A stretch of DNA of 64,000 nucleotides from Pseudovibrio sp. Alg231-02 (GCF_900143565.1 NZ_FREX01000008.1:89487-153486); one strand, 5' to 3'. Shown: positions 38,008 to 50,039, counted from the first letter of the stretch. The notes: generated from the letters alone by a model not told the origin. Translations and numbers: made by a program.

Positions 38008-39045
38008 TTAGAGTTTCATATTGGCAGCTGTTGCAGCGTCGGAGGCTTCAACAAGTTTGTCCAGTCGGGAAAGGGCTGCACCTTGGTCAATCGCATGCGC
38101 AGCCATCTGGACACCCTCAGCGAGGGTGGAGACCTTATCTGCGACGATAAGGGAGGCCGCTGAATTGAGTAGGACGATATCCCTGTAAGCGTTTTTTGCT
38201 CCTTGCAGCACTTCGCGCAGTGCCTGAGCATTTTCTTTTGGATCGCCGCCTTTCAGATCTTCTGTCTTTGCAAGCGGCAAGCCCGCATCTTCAGGAGACA
38301 CTGTGAAGGTGTTGATGTTTCCGTTCTTCAGTTCGGCGACAAAGGTGGTTCCGGTGGTGGTGATTTCGTCCATTCCATCGGAGCCGTTGACGATCCAGGC
38401 TTTTTCGGTGCCCATTTCCTGAAGGGTGTTGGCGAGTGGTTCAACCCATTGCTGTGCGAATACGCCTGTCATCTGGCGCTTTGCGCCTGCTGGATTGGCG
38501 AGCGGGCCTAGCAGGTTGAAGATTGTTCTGGTGCCCAGCTCAATGCGGGCCGGGCCGACATGGCGCATGGCCTTATGGTGGTTTGGCGCAAACATGAAGC
38601 CGATACCGGCCTCATGAATGCAATGGCTGATGCCGTTCGCATCCAGATCCAGATTGATGCCAAGCTCGGCAAGCGCTTCTGCAGAGCCGGATTTGGAGGA
38701 CAGGGACCGGTTGCCATGTTTAGCAACAGTCACGCCACAGCCTGCCACAACAATGGCTGTGCAGGTTGAAATGTTATAGGAGCCGGATGCGTCGCCACCT
38801 GTGCCAACAATGTCGATAGCGTGATCTGGTGCTTTCACCGGGATCATTTTGGCGCGCATGGTTTCTACAGCTGCGGAAATTTCGTCGATGGTTTCGCCGC
38901 GCAAGCGCAAGGCCATGAGGAAGCCGCCGATCTGTGCGGGAGTTGCAGCGCCTGACATGATGATCTCGAAGGCCTGGCGGGCCTGAGATCGGTCCAACGT
39001 GTTTCCGTCAGCGACAATTCCAATGAGATTTTTCAAATTGCTCAC
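38008..39045 (-). CDS. trpD: Anthranilate phosphoribosyltransferase
   Basis: Transfers phosphoribosyl to anthranilate. The 345-residue protein has the PRPP-binding motif [17 protein letters not shown] near residues 79-95 and [20 protein letters not shown] near 107. The start is GTG at 39045 behind GAGGGGG; no nearby in-frame ATG gives a better N-terminus. The anthranilate synthase genes trpE and trpG are not next to it, as in many Hyphomicrobiales where a fused trpE(G) is elsewhere. Confidence 0.94.
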   Translation of the reverse strand: MSNLKNLIGIVADGNTLDRSQARQAFEIIMSGAATPAQIGGFLMALRLRGETIDEISAAVETMRAKMIPVKAPDHAIDIVGTGGDASGSYNISTCTAIVVAGCGVTVAKHGNRSLSSKSGSAEALAELGINLDLDANGISHCIHEAGIGFMFAPNHHKAMRHVGPARIELGTRTIFNLLGPLANPAGAKRQMTGVFAQQWVEPLANTLQEMGTEKAWIVNGSDGMDEITTTGTTFVAELKNGNINTFTVSPEDAGLPLAKTEDLKGGDPKENAQALREVLQGAKNAYRDIVLLNSAASLIVADKVSTLAEGVQMAAHAIDQGAALSRLDKLVEASDAATAANMKL

Positions 39046-39139
39046 GGCGAAAACCCCCTCAATCTCTCAGGTAATTCCTTAGCATACACAAGGGCTAACT
39101 ATTAGATAGCTTTCGGAGGGCTGTCTAGGAGATAAACAA

Positions 39140-39171
39140 AAGCCCGCCACACTTATAAGTGTGGCGGGCTT
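39140..39171 (-). terminator. ppiD terminator
   Basis: A 32-base perfect palindrome (39140-39155 with 39156-39171), followed on the minus strand by TTGTTT. It separates ppiD from trpD. The rest of the 39046-39190 gap presumably holds the trpD promoter, which I cannot place. Confidence 0.8.
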
Positions 39172-39190
39172 GTTTTCGACAAGGATTTGT

Positions 39191-41077
39191 CTACTGACGA
39201 TCCAGTCCGGTCAGCTGGTTGAAGACTGCCTGATTTACTCGGACACCTTCTGTTTGCTCCAGCTGAGAGATGAACTGGTTGAGCAAGGAGCTTTCCAGCG
39301 CACCTGTTAGCTGAGTGTCAATGCGCTGCACGTTTTCAGATTCTGTCATGAAGGCTGGAGACGTCGTGTCGGTGAGGACAAGAAGAATGCGGTCTTCGTT
39401 GTTGCCAGGAACCTGAGAGGCGGTGCCTTTTGGTCCGGAAAATGCTGCAGTTACAGCAGAGCCGGAAAGCTCCGCGATGCCGCCGTTGCGGGTGAACGGA
39501 GCGGATGTAGCTGTTGTCAGACCTTCGGCCGTTGCGACTTCGGAAAGAGGCTTTCCTGCTTCGACTTCTGCGATCAAGGCTTGAGCTTTTTCTTCCAGTA
39601 GCTCTGCCGTGCGGTTGGCAGTCCAGTCAGCAGTCACGGCTTCTTTCACTTCAGAGAGTTCTCTGTCGCGGGAAGGGGTGACATTTTTCACTTCGTACCA
39701 CAGGTGACCTGTACGGCCGATTTCCAGTGGATCATTTTCAACGCCAACATCGGTAGAAAAGACTGCTGTGGTCAGTGCGCTTGCTTGTGGAAGATCAACA
39801 GTTTCGCCCGCTTCGTTTTTGCCGGAAGCGTCAAATGAAGGTGTGTTGATCAGAGCCAGATCAAAGCGCTCAGCGATTTCTTCAAAGGTGCTGCCGCCTG
39901 CGCGTGCGTCTTCGACTTCGTTGAAGAGGTCTTCTACTTCATCGGCTGCGTTTGCCTGAGCAACGACACCGCGTAGTTCATCTTTAACGTCTTCCAGAGG
40001 CTGTACTGCAGCTGCCTTGACCTCTTTGGCAAAGAGGACCGCGTTGGTGAACTGGCCTTCAACCACGTTGCTTGCCTGACCTTCTTTGAGAGCAAAAGCT
40101 GCATCTGCAATTTTTTGGTCAAGGAAGCCGGATTTGTTCATGAGGCCGAGATCGACGTCTTTTTCGGTCAGATCGCGTTCATTCATGAGGTCTTCAAAAG
40201 TCTTGCCGGACTCCATCTCAACAACAGCGGCTTCTGCTTCCTGTTTGGTTGGGAAGGAAATCTGGAAGATACGGCGCTGTTCCTGAGACTGATAGCGGTT
40301 TTTGGTACGCTCATATTCCTGAGCGAGTTCCGCTTCAGTCACATTTTCCGGCTTTGCAATCTTGTCTGCTGTCAGCTCTATCAAAGTGGCACTGCGGTAT
40401 TCAGGTGCTTTGTAGTTGCCTTTGTTCTCTTCAAAGAACGTAGCGAGTTCTTCGTCAGTCGGAGCTGGAACATTTGTCAGAGAGCTTTGTGGCAGCACGA
40501 GGTACTCAACAGTGCGCTCTTCCATTGCGTATTTGTCGAAGGCTTCGAGTATTGCTTTAGGCACAACGATGCCGCCGATAACAGCTTCTGCAAGCTGCTG
40601 ACGCTCTGCGACGAGCTGTTGCTGCATCACGAATTCGTCTTCGCTTATGCCCAAGTTATAAAGTACCTGGCTCAGGCGATTACGATCGTAGCCATTTACA
40701 CCCTGAAATGCTGGGGTTTCCTGAATTGTTTTGACAATAGCTTCATCAGATACACCGATGCGCAGCTGTGATGCTTCATAATCAAGCGCAGCTTCGGCGA
40801 TGAGGCGGCCCAGAACCTGAGCTGGTACGCCAAATGCAGCGGCCTGTTCCTGAGTGACAGGCTGGCCGACGCGGCGTGACAGCTGGTCGAGCTCGCGTGA
40901 ATAAGCTCGTTGGAAATCCTGAGCCGAAATTTCTTTGTCGCCAACTGAGGCAACAGATGTGGAGCCGATTCCAGTAAAGACGTCAGCGATCCCCCAAACT
41001 GCAAAGCTGAGGACCAGAAGGCCGATCAGGATCTTTGCAAACCAGGAACCTACGCTATTACGCAGCGCGTCGAGCAT
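39191..41077 (-). CDS. ppiD: PpiD-like periplasmic peptidyl-prolyl isomerase / chaperone
   Basis: Inner-membrane-anchored folding factor at the exit of the Sec translocon. ATG 41077 gives 628 residues starting MLDALRNSVGSWFAKILIGL, so there is one N-terminal membrane span (residues about 12-35). A SurA-N-like domain, a parvulin-type domain around residues 255-365 (weakly conserved) and a C-terminal domain follow. The longer upstream frame is rejected. It is divergent from tpiA with 245 bases between the starts, which must hold both promoters. Confidence 0.9.
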   Translation of the reverse strand: MLDALRNSVGSWFAKILIGLLVLSFAVWGIADVFTGIGSTSVASVGDKEISAQDFQRAYSRELDQLSRRVGQPVTQEQAAAFGVPAQVLGRLIAEAALDYEASQLRIGVSDEAIVKTIQETPAFQGVNGYDRNRLSQVLYNLGISEDEFVMQQQLVAERQQLAEAVIGGIVVPKAILEAFDKYAMEERTVEYLVLPQSSLTNVPAPTDEELATFFEENKGNYKAPEYRSATLIELTADKIAKPENVTEAELAQEYERTKNRYQSQEQRRIFQISFPTKQEAEAAVVEMESGKTFEDLMNERDLTEKDVDLGLMNKSGFLDQKIADAAFALKEGQASNVVEGQFTNAVLFAKEVKAAAVQPLEDVKDELRGVVAQANAADEVEDLFNEVEDARAGGSTFEEIAERFDLALINTPSFDASGKNEAGETVDLPQASALTTAVFSTDVGVENDPLEIGRTGHLWYEVKNVTPSRDRELSEVKEAVTADWTANRTAELLEEKAQALIAEVEAGKPLSEVATAEGLTTATSAPFTRNGGIAELSGSAVTAAFSGPKGTASQVPGNNEDRILLVLTDTTSPAFMTESENVQRIDTQLTGALESSLLNQFISQLEQTEGVRVNQAVFNQLTGLDRQ

Positions 41078-41322
41078 AATTTTATCCGTTCTCTTGTTGA
41101 AGGCGAGGGACAGTCTCCCCGCGCACACATGCAAGGCCGCCGGATAATAGTGTTCCTTTCGCCCTGGGGCAAGTTTACACGCCATAAAGGCTGTGAGATT
41201 CGGCAGGAGATACGAAGTTCATCGTACTAGCGGTAATCCGCTATGGGACTTAAGTGTTTTTTCTGCTAGTGAGCACACATTCCATTTGGGAATTTGGAAT
41301 TCATATTTGGGGAACGGATCAA

Positions 41323-42072
41323 ATGACTAATCGGCCACTTGTTGCTGGTAACTGGAAAATGAATGGCACCAAGGCTTCAGCTGCAGAGCTGGAAGCTATG
41401 GGCGCGGGATACGACTCAGCACTTGCCGAAAATGTAGAGCTTCTGATTTGTCCACCTGCATTGCTGGTTGCGCAGTTGGCTTCCCAAGACAAAATTGCGA
41501 TTGGCGCACAAAACTGCCACGCAAATGAGAGCGGTGCGCATACTGGCGATATTTCTGCGGAAATGATCCGTGATGCTGGCGGCAAGTTTGTGATTGTTGG
41601 TCACTCCGAGCGACGCGAAGATCACGGCGAATCTGATGCGGATGTTTGTGAGAAGGCTGAAGCTGCTTACCGCGCTGACCTTATTGCTATTGTTTGTGTT
41701 GGTGAAGTTGAGAGCGAGCGCCGCGCAGGCACAACACTTGACGTGGTTACCAAACAGGTTCTGGGTTCAGTGCCAGCAGGCGCAACTGCCGAAAACACTG
41801 TAATTGCTTATGAGCCAGTTTGGGCGATTGGCACTGGATTGACGCCAACTCCAGCAGACGTTGCTGAGGTTCACGCTTCTATTCGAGCGACTCTCATCAA
41901 GCAGTTTGGTGGTGATGTTGGCGGTAAAATGCGCATCCTTTATGGTGGCTCTGTTAAGCCTACCAATGCAAAAGAGCTGCTTGCGGTTGAAAACGTTGAC
42001 GGTGCTCTGGTTGGCGGCGCAAGCCTGAAAGCTACGGATTTCCTTGGAATTGCCGAAGCTTATCGCGGCTAA
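41323..42072 (+). CDS. tpiA: Triosephosphate isomerase
   Basis: Interconverts dihydroxyacetone phosphate and glyceraldehyde 3-phosphate. ATG 41323 gives 249 residues. Catalytic residues are visible: Lys in GNWKMNG near residue 12, His in VGHSERR near 95, Glu in [11 protein letters not shown] near 165, and phosphate-binding YGGSVKPTN near 207. It heads a plus-strand run with secG and pyrG. Confidence 0.96.
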   Translation: MTNRPLVAGNWKMNGTKASAAELEAMGAGYDSALAENVELLICPPALLVAQLASQDKIAIGAQNCHANESGAHTGDISAEMIRDAGGKFVIVGHSERREDHGESDADVCEKAEAAYRADLIAIVCVGEVESERRAGTTLDVVTKQVLGSVPAGATAENTVIAYEPVWAIGTGLTPTPADVAEVHASIRATLIKQFGGDVGGKMRILYGGSVKPTNAKELLAVENVDGALVGGASLKATDFLGIAEAYRG

Positions 42073-42110
42073 TAATAGCCGGTTTTTTATAATATTCTTA
42101 GCAGTCCACC

Positions 42111-42149
42111 AATTTGCTGCGCCTTTAGGGTAGAAAGGCGCAGCAAATT
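42111..42149 (+). other. Long perfect stem-loop between tpiA and secG
   Basis: A 16-bp perfect stem (42111-42126 with 42134-42149) closes a 7-base loop AGGGTAG. No T run follows, so it is not a standard terminator; it may be an mRNA-processing or stability element. A smaller GTTAG/CTAAC hairpin follows directly. Confidence 0.6.
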
Positions 42150-42194
42150 CGGTTAGAAGGCCGACTAACGAATTCATTAAACCTACGGATACCT

Positions 42195-42560
42195 ATGGAA
42201 ACCGTTCTGATTGTTATCCACCTGATGGTCGTCGTGGCGCTGGTAGCACTGGTTCTACTACAGCGCTCTGAAGGCGGCGCATTGGGTATTGGCGGCGGTG
42301 GCGGCGGTGGTGTGATGAGCAGCCGCGGCACAGCTAATGTGCTGACTCGCGGTACTGCGATTCTTGCTGTCTGCTTCTTTGCTACTTCACTCGCTCTTTC
42401 TCTGTTGGCTCGTTATGACGAGCGTCCAGGCTCTTTGCTTGATCAGGTTCCTGCCGGTTCAGCAACACAGGGTACAGAAGGGGGCGCTGGCAATGGTCTT
42501 CTTGACCAGCTTCAGCAGCAAAGTCAGCCAGCTGGCCCGCAGGTTCCACCTGCTCAGTAA
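42195..42560 (+). CDS. secG: Protein translocase subunit SecG
   Basis: Small membrane subunit of the SecYEG translocon. Its 121 residues have two membrane spans (about 3-22 and 53-74) joined by the typical glycine-rich loop with RSEGGALGIGGG. A hydrophilic Q/P-rich tail follows. The place next to tpiA and pyrG is common in alphaproteobacteria. Confidence 0.93.
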   Translation: METVLIVIHLMVVVALVALVLLQRSEGGALGIGGGGGGGVMSSRGTANVLTRGTAILAVCFFATSLALSLLARYDERPGSLLDQVPAGSATQGTEGGAGNGLLDQLQQQSQPAGPQVPPAQ

Positions 42561-42733
42561 TCTGCTGTAAAGCAGAAACAGTTGAAATATACGTCTGACG
42601 GCACCGCACGCTTGTGCAGTGTCCGTCATTCGTGCGTTCAGACATAACTCAATTATCCAGGGTATTGGATTATCAGGCACCCACCAAGGCGTGCTTCCCT
42701 ATTTGATAAATTCCACCCTTTCAAACGTGGTAG

Positions 42734-44368
<1,635 letters not shown>

Positions 44369-44391
44369 TCTGCTGTTTTGGGGGAAACACT

Positions 44392-45246
44392 TTGACCAAG
44401 GGAATCGACCACATTGTACTTGCTGTAAACTCTTTGCAGGATGCAGCAGGGCTTTGGGAACAGCTCGGATTTAAGGTGACGCCAATTGCGCGTCATCCTT
44501 GGGGCACGGAAAATCGCCTCGTTCAGCTGAACGGCAGTTTTCTTGAGGTTTTGGTGATTGGCGAAGGTGCTGAGCTGTCAGAACCAAGTGAAGGTGTTTT
44601 CTCCTTTGGCGCGTTCAATCGCGACTTCCTGCTGAAGGGAGAAGGTGCTTCCATGTTCGTCATGGACAGCACGAGTGCGGCGGACGACCGTAAAGCATAC
44701 GCTGCTGCTGGTCTTCCTGAGTACGCGCCATTTTCCTTCGAGCGGATTGCTGTTTCTCCAGAAGGTGAAGAGCGTCAGGTTGCCTTTGATCTGACGTTCA
44801 CGACAGATCCACTCAGTGCGGAACTTGGCTTTTTTACCTGCCATAACAAATTTCCGGAAAACTTCTGGAAGGCAGAGTATCAATCCCATCCGAACACTGT
44901 ACGCGATCTGAGTGAAGTCATTTTTGTTGCAAATGACCCTGCAGACCATCATGAATTCCTGAAGGCGTTTATTGGTGAGCGCACTGCACGGCTCTCCAGT
45001 CTTGGTGTTGAGATTGAAACGTCTCGCGGGGTGGTCAAAGTTCTTTCCCCAAGCGCTTATGAGAGCCTTTATGGGGTTCAAGCTCCAGCTAACAGGGCAG
45101 GCCTTAAACTGGCGGCCCTAGGCTTTTCTGCTGCGAATCTGGAGAGCTTTGGGGAATATGCTGAAGCACTTGGTGGACGCAAATCCGGTGATTTCTGGGT
45201 GATTGAGCCAGAACGAATGGCCGGTGTTGCCGTGATCTGCAGCTGA
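44392..45246 (+). CDS. VOC-superfamily (glyoxalase-like) protein
   Basis: A 284-residue protein that begins MTKGIDHIVLAVNSLQDAA, a classic first strand of a VOC metal-binding domain, with a second related half near residues 165-284. The start is TTG at 44392 behind GGGGG (44380-44384); no suitable ATG lies nearby. It resembles the PF13468-type glyoxalase-like domain; substrate unknown. It follows pyrG by 23 bases and probably belongs to its transcript. Confidence 0.75.
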   Translation: MTKGIDHIVLAVNSLQDAAGLWEQLGFKVTPIARHPWGTENRLVQLNGSFLEVLVIGEGAELSEPSEGVFSFGAFNRDFLLKGEGASMFVMDSTSAADDRKAYAAAGLPEYAPFSFERIAVSPEGEERQVAFDLTFTTDPLSAELGFFTCHNKFPENFWKAEYQSHPNTVRDLSEVIFVANDPADHHEFLKAFIGERTARLSSLGVEIETSRGVVKVLSPSAYESLYGVQAPANRAGLKLAALGFSAANLESFGEYAEALGGRKSGDFWVIEPERMAGVAVICS

Positions 45247-45255
45247 ACCTATTTA

Positions 45256-45285
45256 AACCCCGAGGCTATCGCTTTCGAGGTTTTT
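45256..45285 (+). terminator. Terminator after the VOC gene
   Basis: AACCCCGA pairs with TCGAGGTT (one mismatch) around a CTATCGCT-containing loop, then TTTTTC. It lies between the convergent VOC and adhesin genes. Confidence 0.6.
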
Positions 45286-45306
45286 CTTTGTACTGAGCCT
45301 AGTGAG

Positions 45307-48300
45307 TTATGCAGTGACAACGAGTGGTGCCTGATTTTCATCCACGATCAGCTCCAGTTGAGCTGGTGGAGATGAAAACTCCATTACCTGCACCATGTTG
45401 TGGTTTGTTCCAGCTCCATCCTGATCAAAACTCAGAACGCCTCCTGATAGCTGGAAGTAGTCTCCCACATTTTGCTGCGTGACTTGTTCTGATCCGATCA
45501 ATTCTGTCACATCCAGCCGATCAGCATCATCTCCAGATGAATCATAGTCAGTGATGAGATCTGCAATTGTGAGATTGGAGAGATCCAGCACGAATGTATC
45601 GCTGTCTGCTCCACCTTCAAGTGTGTCCCTGCCACCCATTCCCGCAATCTTGTCTCGCCCTTCCATGCCGGAGATATGATCGTCACCATCAAGCCCTTTG
45701 ATGAGCTCGCTGGTTTGAGTTCCCGTTAGCACATCATTCCCGGATGTGCCGAGTATGGGTGGTGCTGCCTGCTTGATGGAAATGAGATGGCTATCCGTAT
45801 CTGTATCGCCATCCCCATCTTCAACTGAAATGAAAAACTGCAATGTTTGGTTTTGGGGGAAGTCCAGCCCTGTGTTGGCTGTAAACTCCCATGTGCCGTC
45901 TGAATGGATGGTGAGTTCACCTTGCTGAGTAAACAGTGTGGTTTGTGTGTTTGGGGCCAGATTGACGATGTGTTGGTCGTTTACGTCTGTGTAGACGGTC
46001 ACTTGAGCGTATCCATCAGCGCCAGAGCTGAGGGAGAATGTATCGCTGATTGTCTCTCCCTCGGTGACGACGTTCTGTGTGTCTGAGATGTCGATGTCTG
46101 GATTGTCATCTTTGATTGAGATGTTGGTGATGCCTAGAGCCGTGCTGCCATCTGTATCCGTTGCGACAATGGGAACACCCAATATTGTGAAATCGCTGGT
46201 TCCGTTGGTCACATGCGGAAAATCTGCAAGCAGTGTGGCAGTTACTTGAACTGAACCCGTGGATCCAGCTGCAATGGATGAGCCTGTCAGGGCCAACTGA
46301 ATAATGTTTTGACCATTGATTGAGCCTGTGAGTGTCTGTTTATCAGCTGAAAGGGCCCAGTTGATGGAATTGACGACTGCGCCACTGTCGTCACGGACCT
46401 CAATATTGGATGTGTCTCCAATCGTGAAGCTGACAATATTGTCAGAGCCAGCTGTGAAACTCAGGGTATCGCTTTGTGTTTCTGCCGTGCTTGCTGGGTT
46501 TGAGCCAATCACATCGCCCGTCGGCTCATTGTTGCCGATCTGATCTCCCAAAGCGCTCTCATCAAGACTTAATGCGATAATGTCGCCACCGAAGGGATTT
46601 GTGCCGTCGGTGATTGTGATGGTCTGTGTGTCAGTTGTTGTGTCTCCATCAGCATCCGTTGCGGTGATGGTGAAGGTTTGTGCTTGTGGATCATCGTTGT
46701 CCAGATTGGTCGCAGCTTCAAAGGAGTAGGTGCCATCCGGATTGACGGTGAGCGTACCTTTGGGCAGCATGAACATGGCAGATGTGTTGCCGGAAAGAGA
46801 AATAGTCTGGTCTACTTCTCCGGGTACTGAGACGGTGATGTGTGTGACGCCATCGGCACCTGGATTGAGCGACCACGCGCTATTGAGCGTGTTGCCCTCT
46901 GCGATCGAGCCTGGCGTGTCTGCGATGTCCAGTTGTGGCGTGTCGTCAATGATGTTGACCTGAATGTCGGCGGTGACTGTGTCTCCGTCATGATCTGAAG
47001 CGTTTATGGTGATGCCGTTGATCTTGATGGGATTTCCGCTGGCATCATGGGGAAAGGCATCTGTCAGTGTGGCTGTGACCTGTACGGAGGCTTGCTGACC
47101 TGCTGGGATAGCTGAAGCATCCAGTGCCAGAATGATTGCAGGCGTGCCGTTGATTGAGCCGATAAGTTGACCATTTGAGACTGCCCAGCTGACGTTAAGA
47201 GCTGCATCCCCATTAGTGATGGTGATGCCTGAAGGATCACCAAATGCGAATGTGGTGAGGTTGTCTGATCCTGCCGTGAAGGTGAGGATACTGGAGATGT
47301 CTGTCTCAGTTATGCTGGTTGGATCTGAGCCTGTAATGTTGCCTGTTGCCAGATCATTTTGATCCTGCGTTGTATCAAGAGCTGCTTCGTTGACCACGAG
47401 GATCAGATCCACCGCTTCACCGGGCAGATTGTCTGGCGGTGTCGGTGAGGCTCCGTCGGTAATCGTGATGGTCTGTGTGTCAGTTGTTGTATCACCATCA
47501 GTATCCGTTGCGGTGATGGTGAAGGATTGCTGCTGCGGATCATCGTTATCTAGATTGGTAGCAGCCTCAAAGGAGTAGGTGCCATCTGGATTGACGGTGA
47601 GCGTCCCTTTGGGCAGCGTGAAGGTGGCAGGTGTGTTACCGGAAAGTGAGATGGTCTGGTCGGCTTCTCCGTGCACTGAGACAGTGATCTGTGTGACGCC
47701 ATCGGCACCGGGGCTAAGCGACCACGTGCCGTTGAGTGTGTTGCCTTCTGCGACTGAGGCTGGCGTGTCTGCTATGTCCAGTTGTGGCGTGTCGTCAATG
47801 ATGTTGACCTGAATGTCGGCTGTGACTGTGTCTCCGTCATGATCTGAGGCGTTTATGGTGATGCCGTTGATCTTGATGGGATTTCCGCTTGCATCATGGG
47901 GAAAGGCATCCGTCAGTGTGGCTGTGATCTGTACGGAGCCTTGCTGCCCTGCTGGGATGGCTGAAGCATCCAGTGCCAGAATGATTGCAGGCGTGCCGTT
48001 GATCGAGCCAATAAGTTGACCATTTGAGACTGCCCAGCTGACGTTAAGAGCTGCATCTCCATTGGTGATTATAATGCCTGAGGGATCACCAAATGCGAAT
48101 GTGGTGAGGTTGTCTGATCCTGCCGTGAAGGTGAGGATACTGGAGATGTCTGTCTCAGTTGTGCTGGTTGGATCAGAGCCTGTGGTGCTGCCAACAGCCA
48201 GATCATTTTGATCCTGCGTTGTATCAATGGTTGCTTCGTTGACCGTGAGGATCAGGTCCACCGCTTCACCGGGCAAATTGTCTGGTGGAGTTGGGTTTGT

Positions 48301-49734
48301 GCCGTCGGTGATTGTGATGGTCTGTGTGTCAGTTGTTGTATCTCCGTCAGTATCTGTTGCGGTGATGGTGAAGGTTTGCAGCTGCGGATCATCGTTGTCG
48401 AGATTGGTCGTAGCTTCAAAGGAGTAGGTACCATCCGGATTGACGGTGAGCGTACCTTTGGGCAGCGTGAATATGGCAGATGTGTTGCCGGAAAGAGAAA
48501 TAGTCTGGTCGACTTCTCCAGGGACTGAGACAGTGATCTGTGTGACGCCATCAGCGCCCGGGTTGAGTGACCACGTGCCGTTTAAAGTGTTGCCCTCTGC
48601 GACTGAGGCTGGTGTGTCTGTGATATCAATCAAAGGTGCATCATCGATGATGTTGATGGTGATGTCACCAGTTGCCTGATTGCCTTCTTCATTGGTCACG
48701 CGGACTTTCAGGAGATCCTGCGGCGTGTTGTTGCTGTGATCACCTGATGTGTTGAGTGTGTAGGCCCAGCTGTAGGTTCCATCTGGATTAATTGTGATTG
48801 TGTAGGTGCCGTGGGGCGTGGTGATCTGACCGCCGCTGGTGACATCTATCCAGATATTTTGTGAGGGATCGCAAACCTCGAGTGTCTGGAGCGGGGAAGA
48901 GCCACTCTGGATATTCATCGGTCCGGCTGTTTGCGTGATGGTCTGTCCAGCTTCGGTGCCAGACGCGAGGCCGGATTCGTATACATCATCAGTGTTGCCT
49001 GCGAAAAAAGCAGGTGTAACTCGCGGATCGGATAGGTCTGGCGTGGATGTGGTTTGTTGGTCAGGTTCGAATGCGCCATCTCCTAAATCACGTTCTAAAA
49101 CCTCTTTATCGCGCTCTGAGGGCAACAGGAGCGGTGTGATTGGAAAAGCCGGCTGGACGACGATTGAGATTGGTTCGAAATCATTTCCGCTGCCAATGAG
49201 CTCATCGTTGGCAGGTAACGGAGACTGAGGCTCATTGTTGCCGCTTGAGGGTTCAGAGGCGCTTAATGCACCTGATGAGGTCTCTGGACCTGCACTTGGT
49301 TCTGCGTTTCGCGCAGCTGCAAATGCTGTTTGAATTTCCTGCGCGGTGAGGAGTTGATTTTCAATCTCTATAGAAGGTGGATTGTTGCTGTGACCTTCAA
49401 TGATCAGACGTGTGCCATCTGACAAGGTGATTTCGGTGGTGCCATTGGCGGTCTGGATGTCTGCAAGCTCCAGGCCTGATGGCAGCAGCAGAATTTCTCT
49501 GACAGGATCCCATTCTATCTCATTAAGAAGCAGGCTCATGCCACGTGGTTGGTCATCTAACGGCGTTTCTGACGTTGTTTCAATGTTATCAGGAAGTTCG
49601 ATGATAAGCTGGCTGATGTTTGGTGCTGTTGAACCGGCCTCTTGTTGAGACCTATTCTCCAACTCTGGCACCTGTTCAGGTGATGTTTGATTGGTTGGAA
49701 GCGCTTGAGGTTCACCGGTTCTGGTATTCGGCAT
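45307..49734 (-). CDS. Large repetitive Lap-type adhesin with RTX repeats (type I secretion substrate)
   Basis: A 1475-residue protein from ATG 49734 (GGGAG ahead) with no Sec signal peptide. Residues 1-130 look like a retention-type module (ILLLPSGLELADI, TEITLSDGTRLIIEGH). TAFAAAR at 136-142 is a candidate dialanine cleavage site for the LapG-like protease. VCBS/cadherin-like beta repeats follow, including a 283-residue unit present twice and partly a third time. The last 140 residues carry RTX calcium-binding repeats (GLDGDDHISGMEGRDKIAGM, GGRDTLEGG) and a T1SS-type C-terminus. Expected at the cell surface, exported by the ABC/HlyD/TolC genes next to it. The ligand is unknown. Confidence 0.88.
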   Translation of the reverse strand: MPNTRTGEPQALPTNQTSPEQVPELENRSQQEAGSTAPNISQLIIELPDNIETTSETPLDDQPRGMSLLLNEIEWDPVREILLLPSGLELADIQTANGTTEITLSDGTRLIIEGHSNNPPSIEIENQLLTAQEIQTAFAAARNAEPSAGPETSSGALSASEPSSGNNEPQSPLPANDELIGSGNDFEPISIVVQPAFPITPLLLPSERDKEVLERDLGDGAFEPDQQTTSTPDLSDPRVTPAFFAGNTDDVYESGLASGTEAGQTITQTAGPMNIQSGSSPLQTLEVCDPSQNIWIDVTSGGQITTPHGTYTITINPDGTYSWAYTLNTSGDHSNNTPQDLLKVRVTNEEGNQATGDITINIIDDAPLIDITDTPASVAEGNTLNGTWSLNPGADGVTQITVSVPGEVDQTISLSGNTSAIFTLPKGTLTVNPDGTYSFEATTNLDNDDPQLQTFTITATDTDGDTTTDTQTITITDGTNPTPPDNLPGEAVDLILTVNEATIDTTQDQNDLAVGSTTGSDPTSTTETDISSILTFTAGSDNLTTFAFGDPSGIIITNGDAALNVSWAVSNGQLIGSINGTPAIILALDASAIPAGQQGSVQITATLTDAFPHDASGNPIKINGITINASDHDGDTVTADIQVNIIDDTPQLDIADTPASVAEGNTLNGTWSLSPGADGVTQITVSVHGEADQTISLSGNTPATFTLPKGTLTVNPDGTYSFEAATNLDNDDPQQQSFTITATDTDGDTTTDTQTITITDGASPTPPDNLPGEAVDLILVVNEAALDTTQDQNDLATGNITGSDPTSITETDISSILTFTAGSDNLTTFAFGDPSGITITNGDAALNVSWAVSNGQLIGSINGTPAIILALDASAIPAGQQASVQVTATLTDAFPHDASGNPIKINGITINASDHDGDTVTADIQVNIIDDTPQLDIADTPGSIAEGNTLNSAWSLNPGADGVTHITVSVPGEVDQTISLSGNTSAMFMLPKGTLTVNPDGTYSFEAATNLDNDDPQAQTFTITATDADGDTTTDTQTITITDGTNPFGGDIIALSLDESALGDQIGNNEPTGDVIGSNPASTAETQSDTLSFTAGSDNIVSFTIGDTSNIEVRDDSGAVVNSINWALSADKQTLTGSINGQNIIQLALTGSSIAAGSTGSVQVTATLLADFPHVTNGTSDFTILGVPIVATDTDGSTALGITNISIKDDNPDIDISDTQNVVTEGETISDTFSLSSGADGYAQVTVYTDVNDQHIVNLAPNTQTTLFTQQGELTIHSDGTWEFTANTGLDFPQNQTLQFFISVEDGDGDTDTDSHLISIKQAAPPILGTSGNDVLTGTQTSELIKGLDGDDHISGMEGRDKIAGMGGRDTLEGGADSDTFVLDLSNLTIADLITDYDSSGDDADRLDVTELIGSEQVTQQNVGDYFQLSGGVLSFDQDGAGTNHNMVQVMEFSSPPAQLELIVDENQAPLVVTA
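46933..47781 (-). repeat. Adhesin internal repeat, unit 2
   Basis: 849-base (283-residue) unit nearly identical to 47782-48630. The period was measured from matched positions 46932 and 47781. A third, partial unit follows at about 46590-46932 before the sequence diverges. Confidence 0.85.
47782..48630 (-). repeat. Adhesin internal repeat, unit 1
   Basis: First 849-base unit in reading direction, in frame. It encodes DTPASVAEGNTLNGTWSL, a DPDGTYSFEA-like NPDGTYSFEA motif, NLPGEAVDLIL and ITINASDHDGDTVTADI. The period matches at positions 47801 and 48650. Confidence 0.85.
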
Positions 49735-50039
49735 GCAAGGCTCCCTTTGCAAACTGGAACAGGACGTTAGCGCGCCTTTTCTGAGTGAGAAGACAACGTC
49801 TCGCTGAAATTGTGCTGCCGAATTCTAAATCAAATGGAGTTCAAATTTATATATACATTATACAATACGCATAACTGACAATATTAGAGGCCGCGTCTGT
49901 TGAGTTGATGTTGCTATTACTTTTTGAGTTATTGATATTTATTACACTTAATTGCGTGAGGAATGACATTATATTAAAATAAAGTAAATTAAAGCTTCAG
50001 TTGCCCGGTTGTCTCAAGTATTGCGTAGAGGGCGTGTGT

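Noticed and set aside
38008..41077. Missing trpE and trpG beside trpD taken as a deletion
   Set aside because: Many Hyphomicrobiales keep a fused trpE(G) elsewhere and only trpDC with moaC-moeA here, so the arrangement is ordinary.
46590..48630. Adhesin DNA repeats considered as a CRISPR or assembly artefact
   Set aside because: The units are 849 bases, in frame, encode VCBS-like domains and differ at scattered positions, as expected for a real repetitive adhesin.
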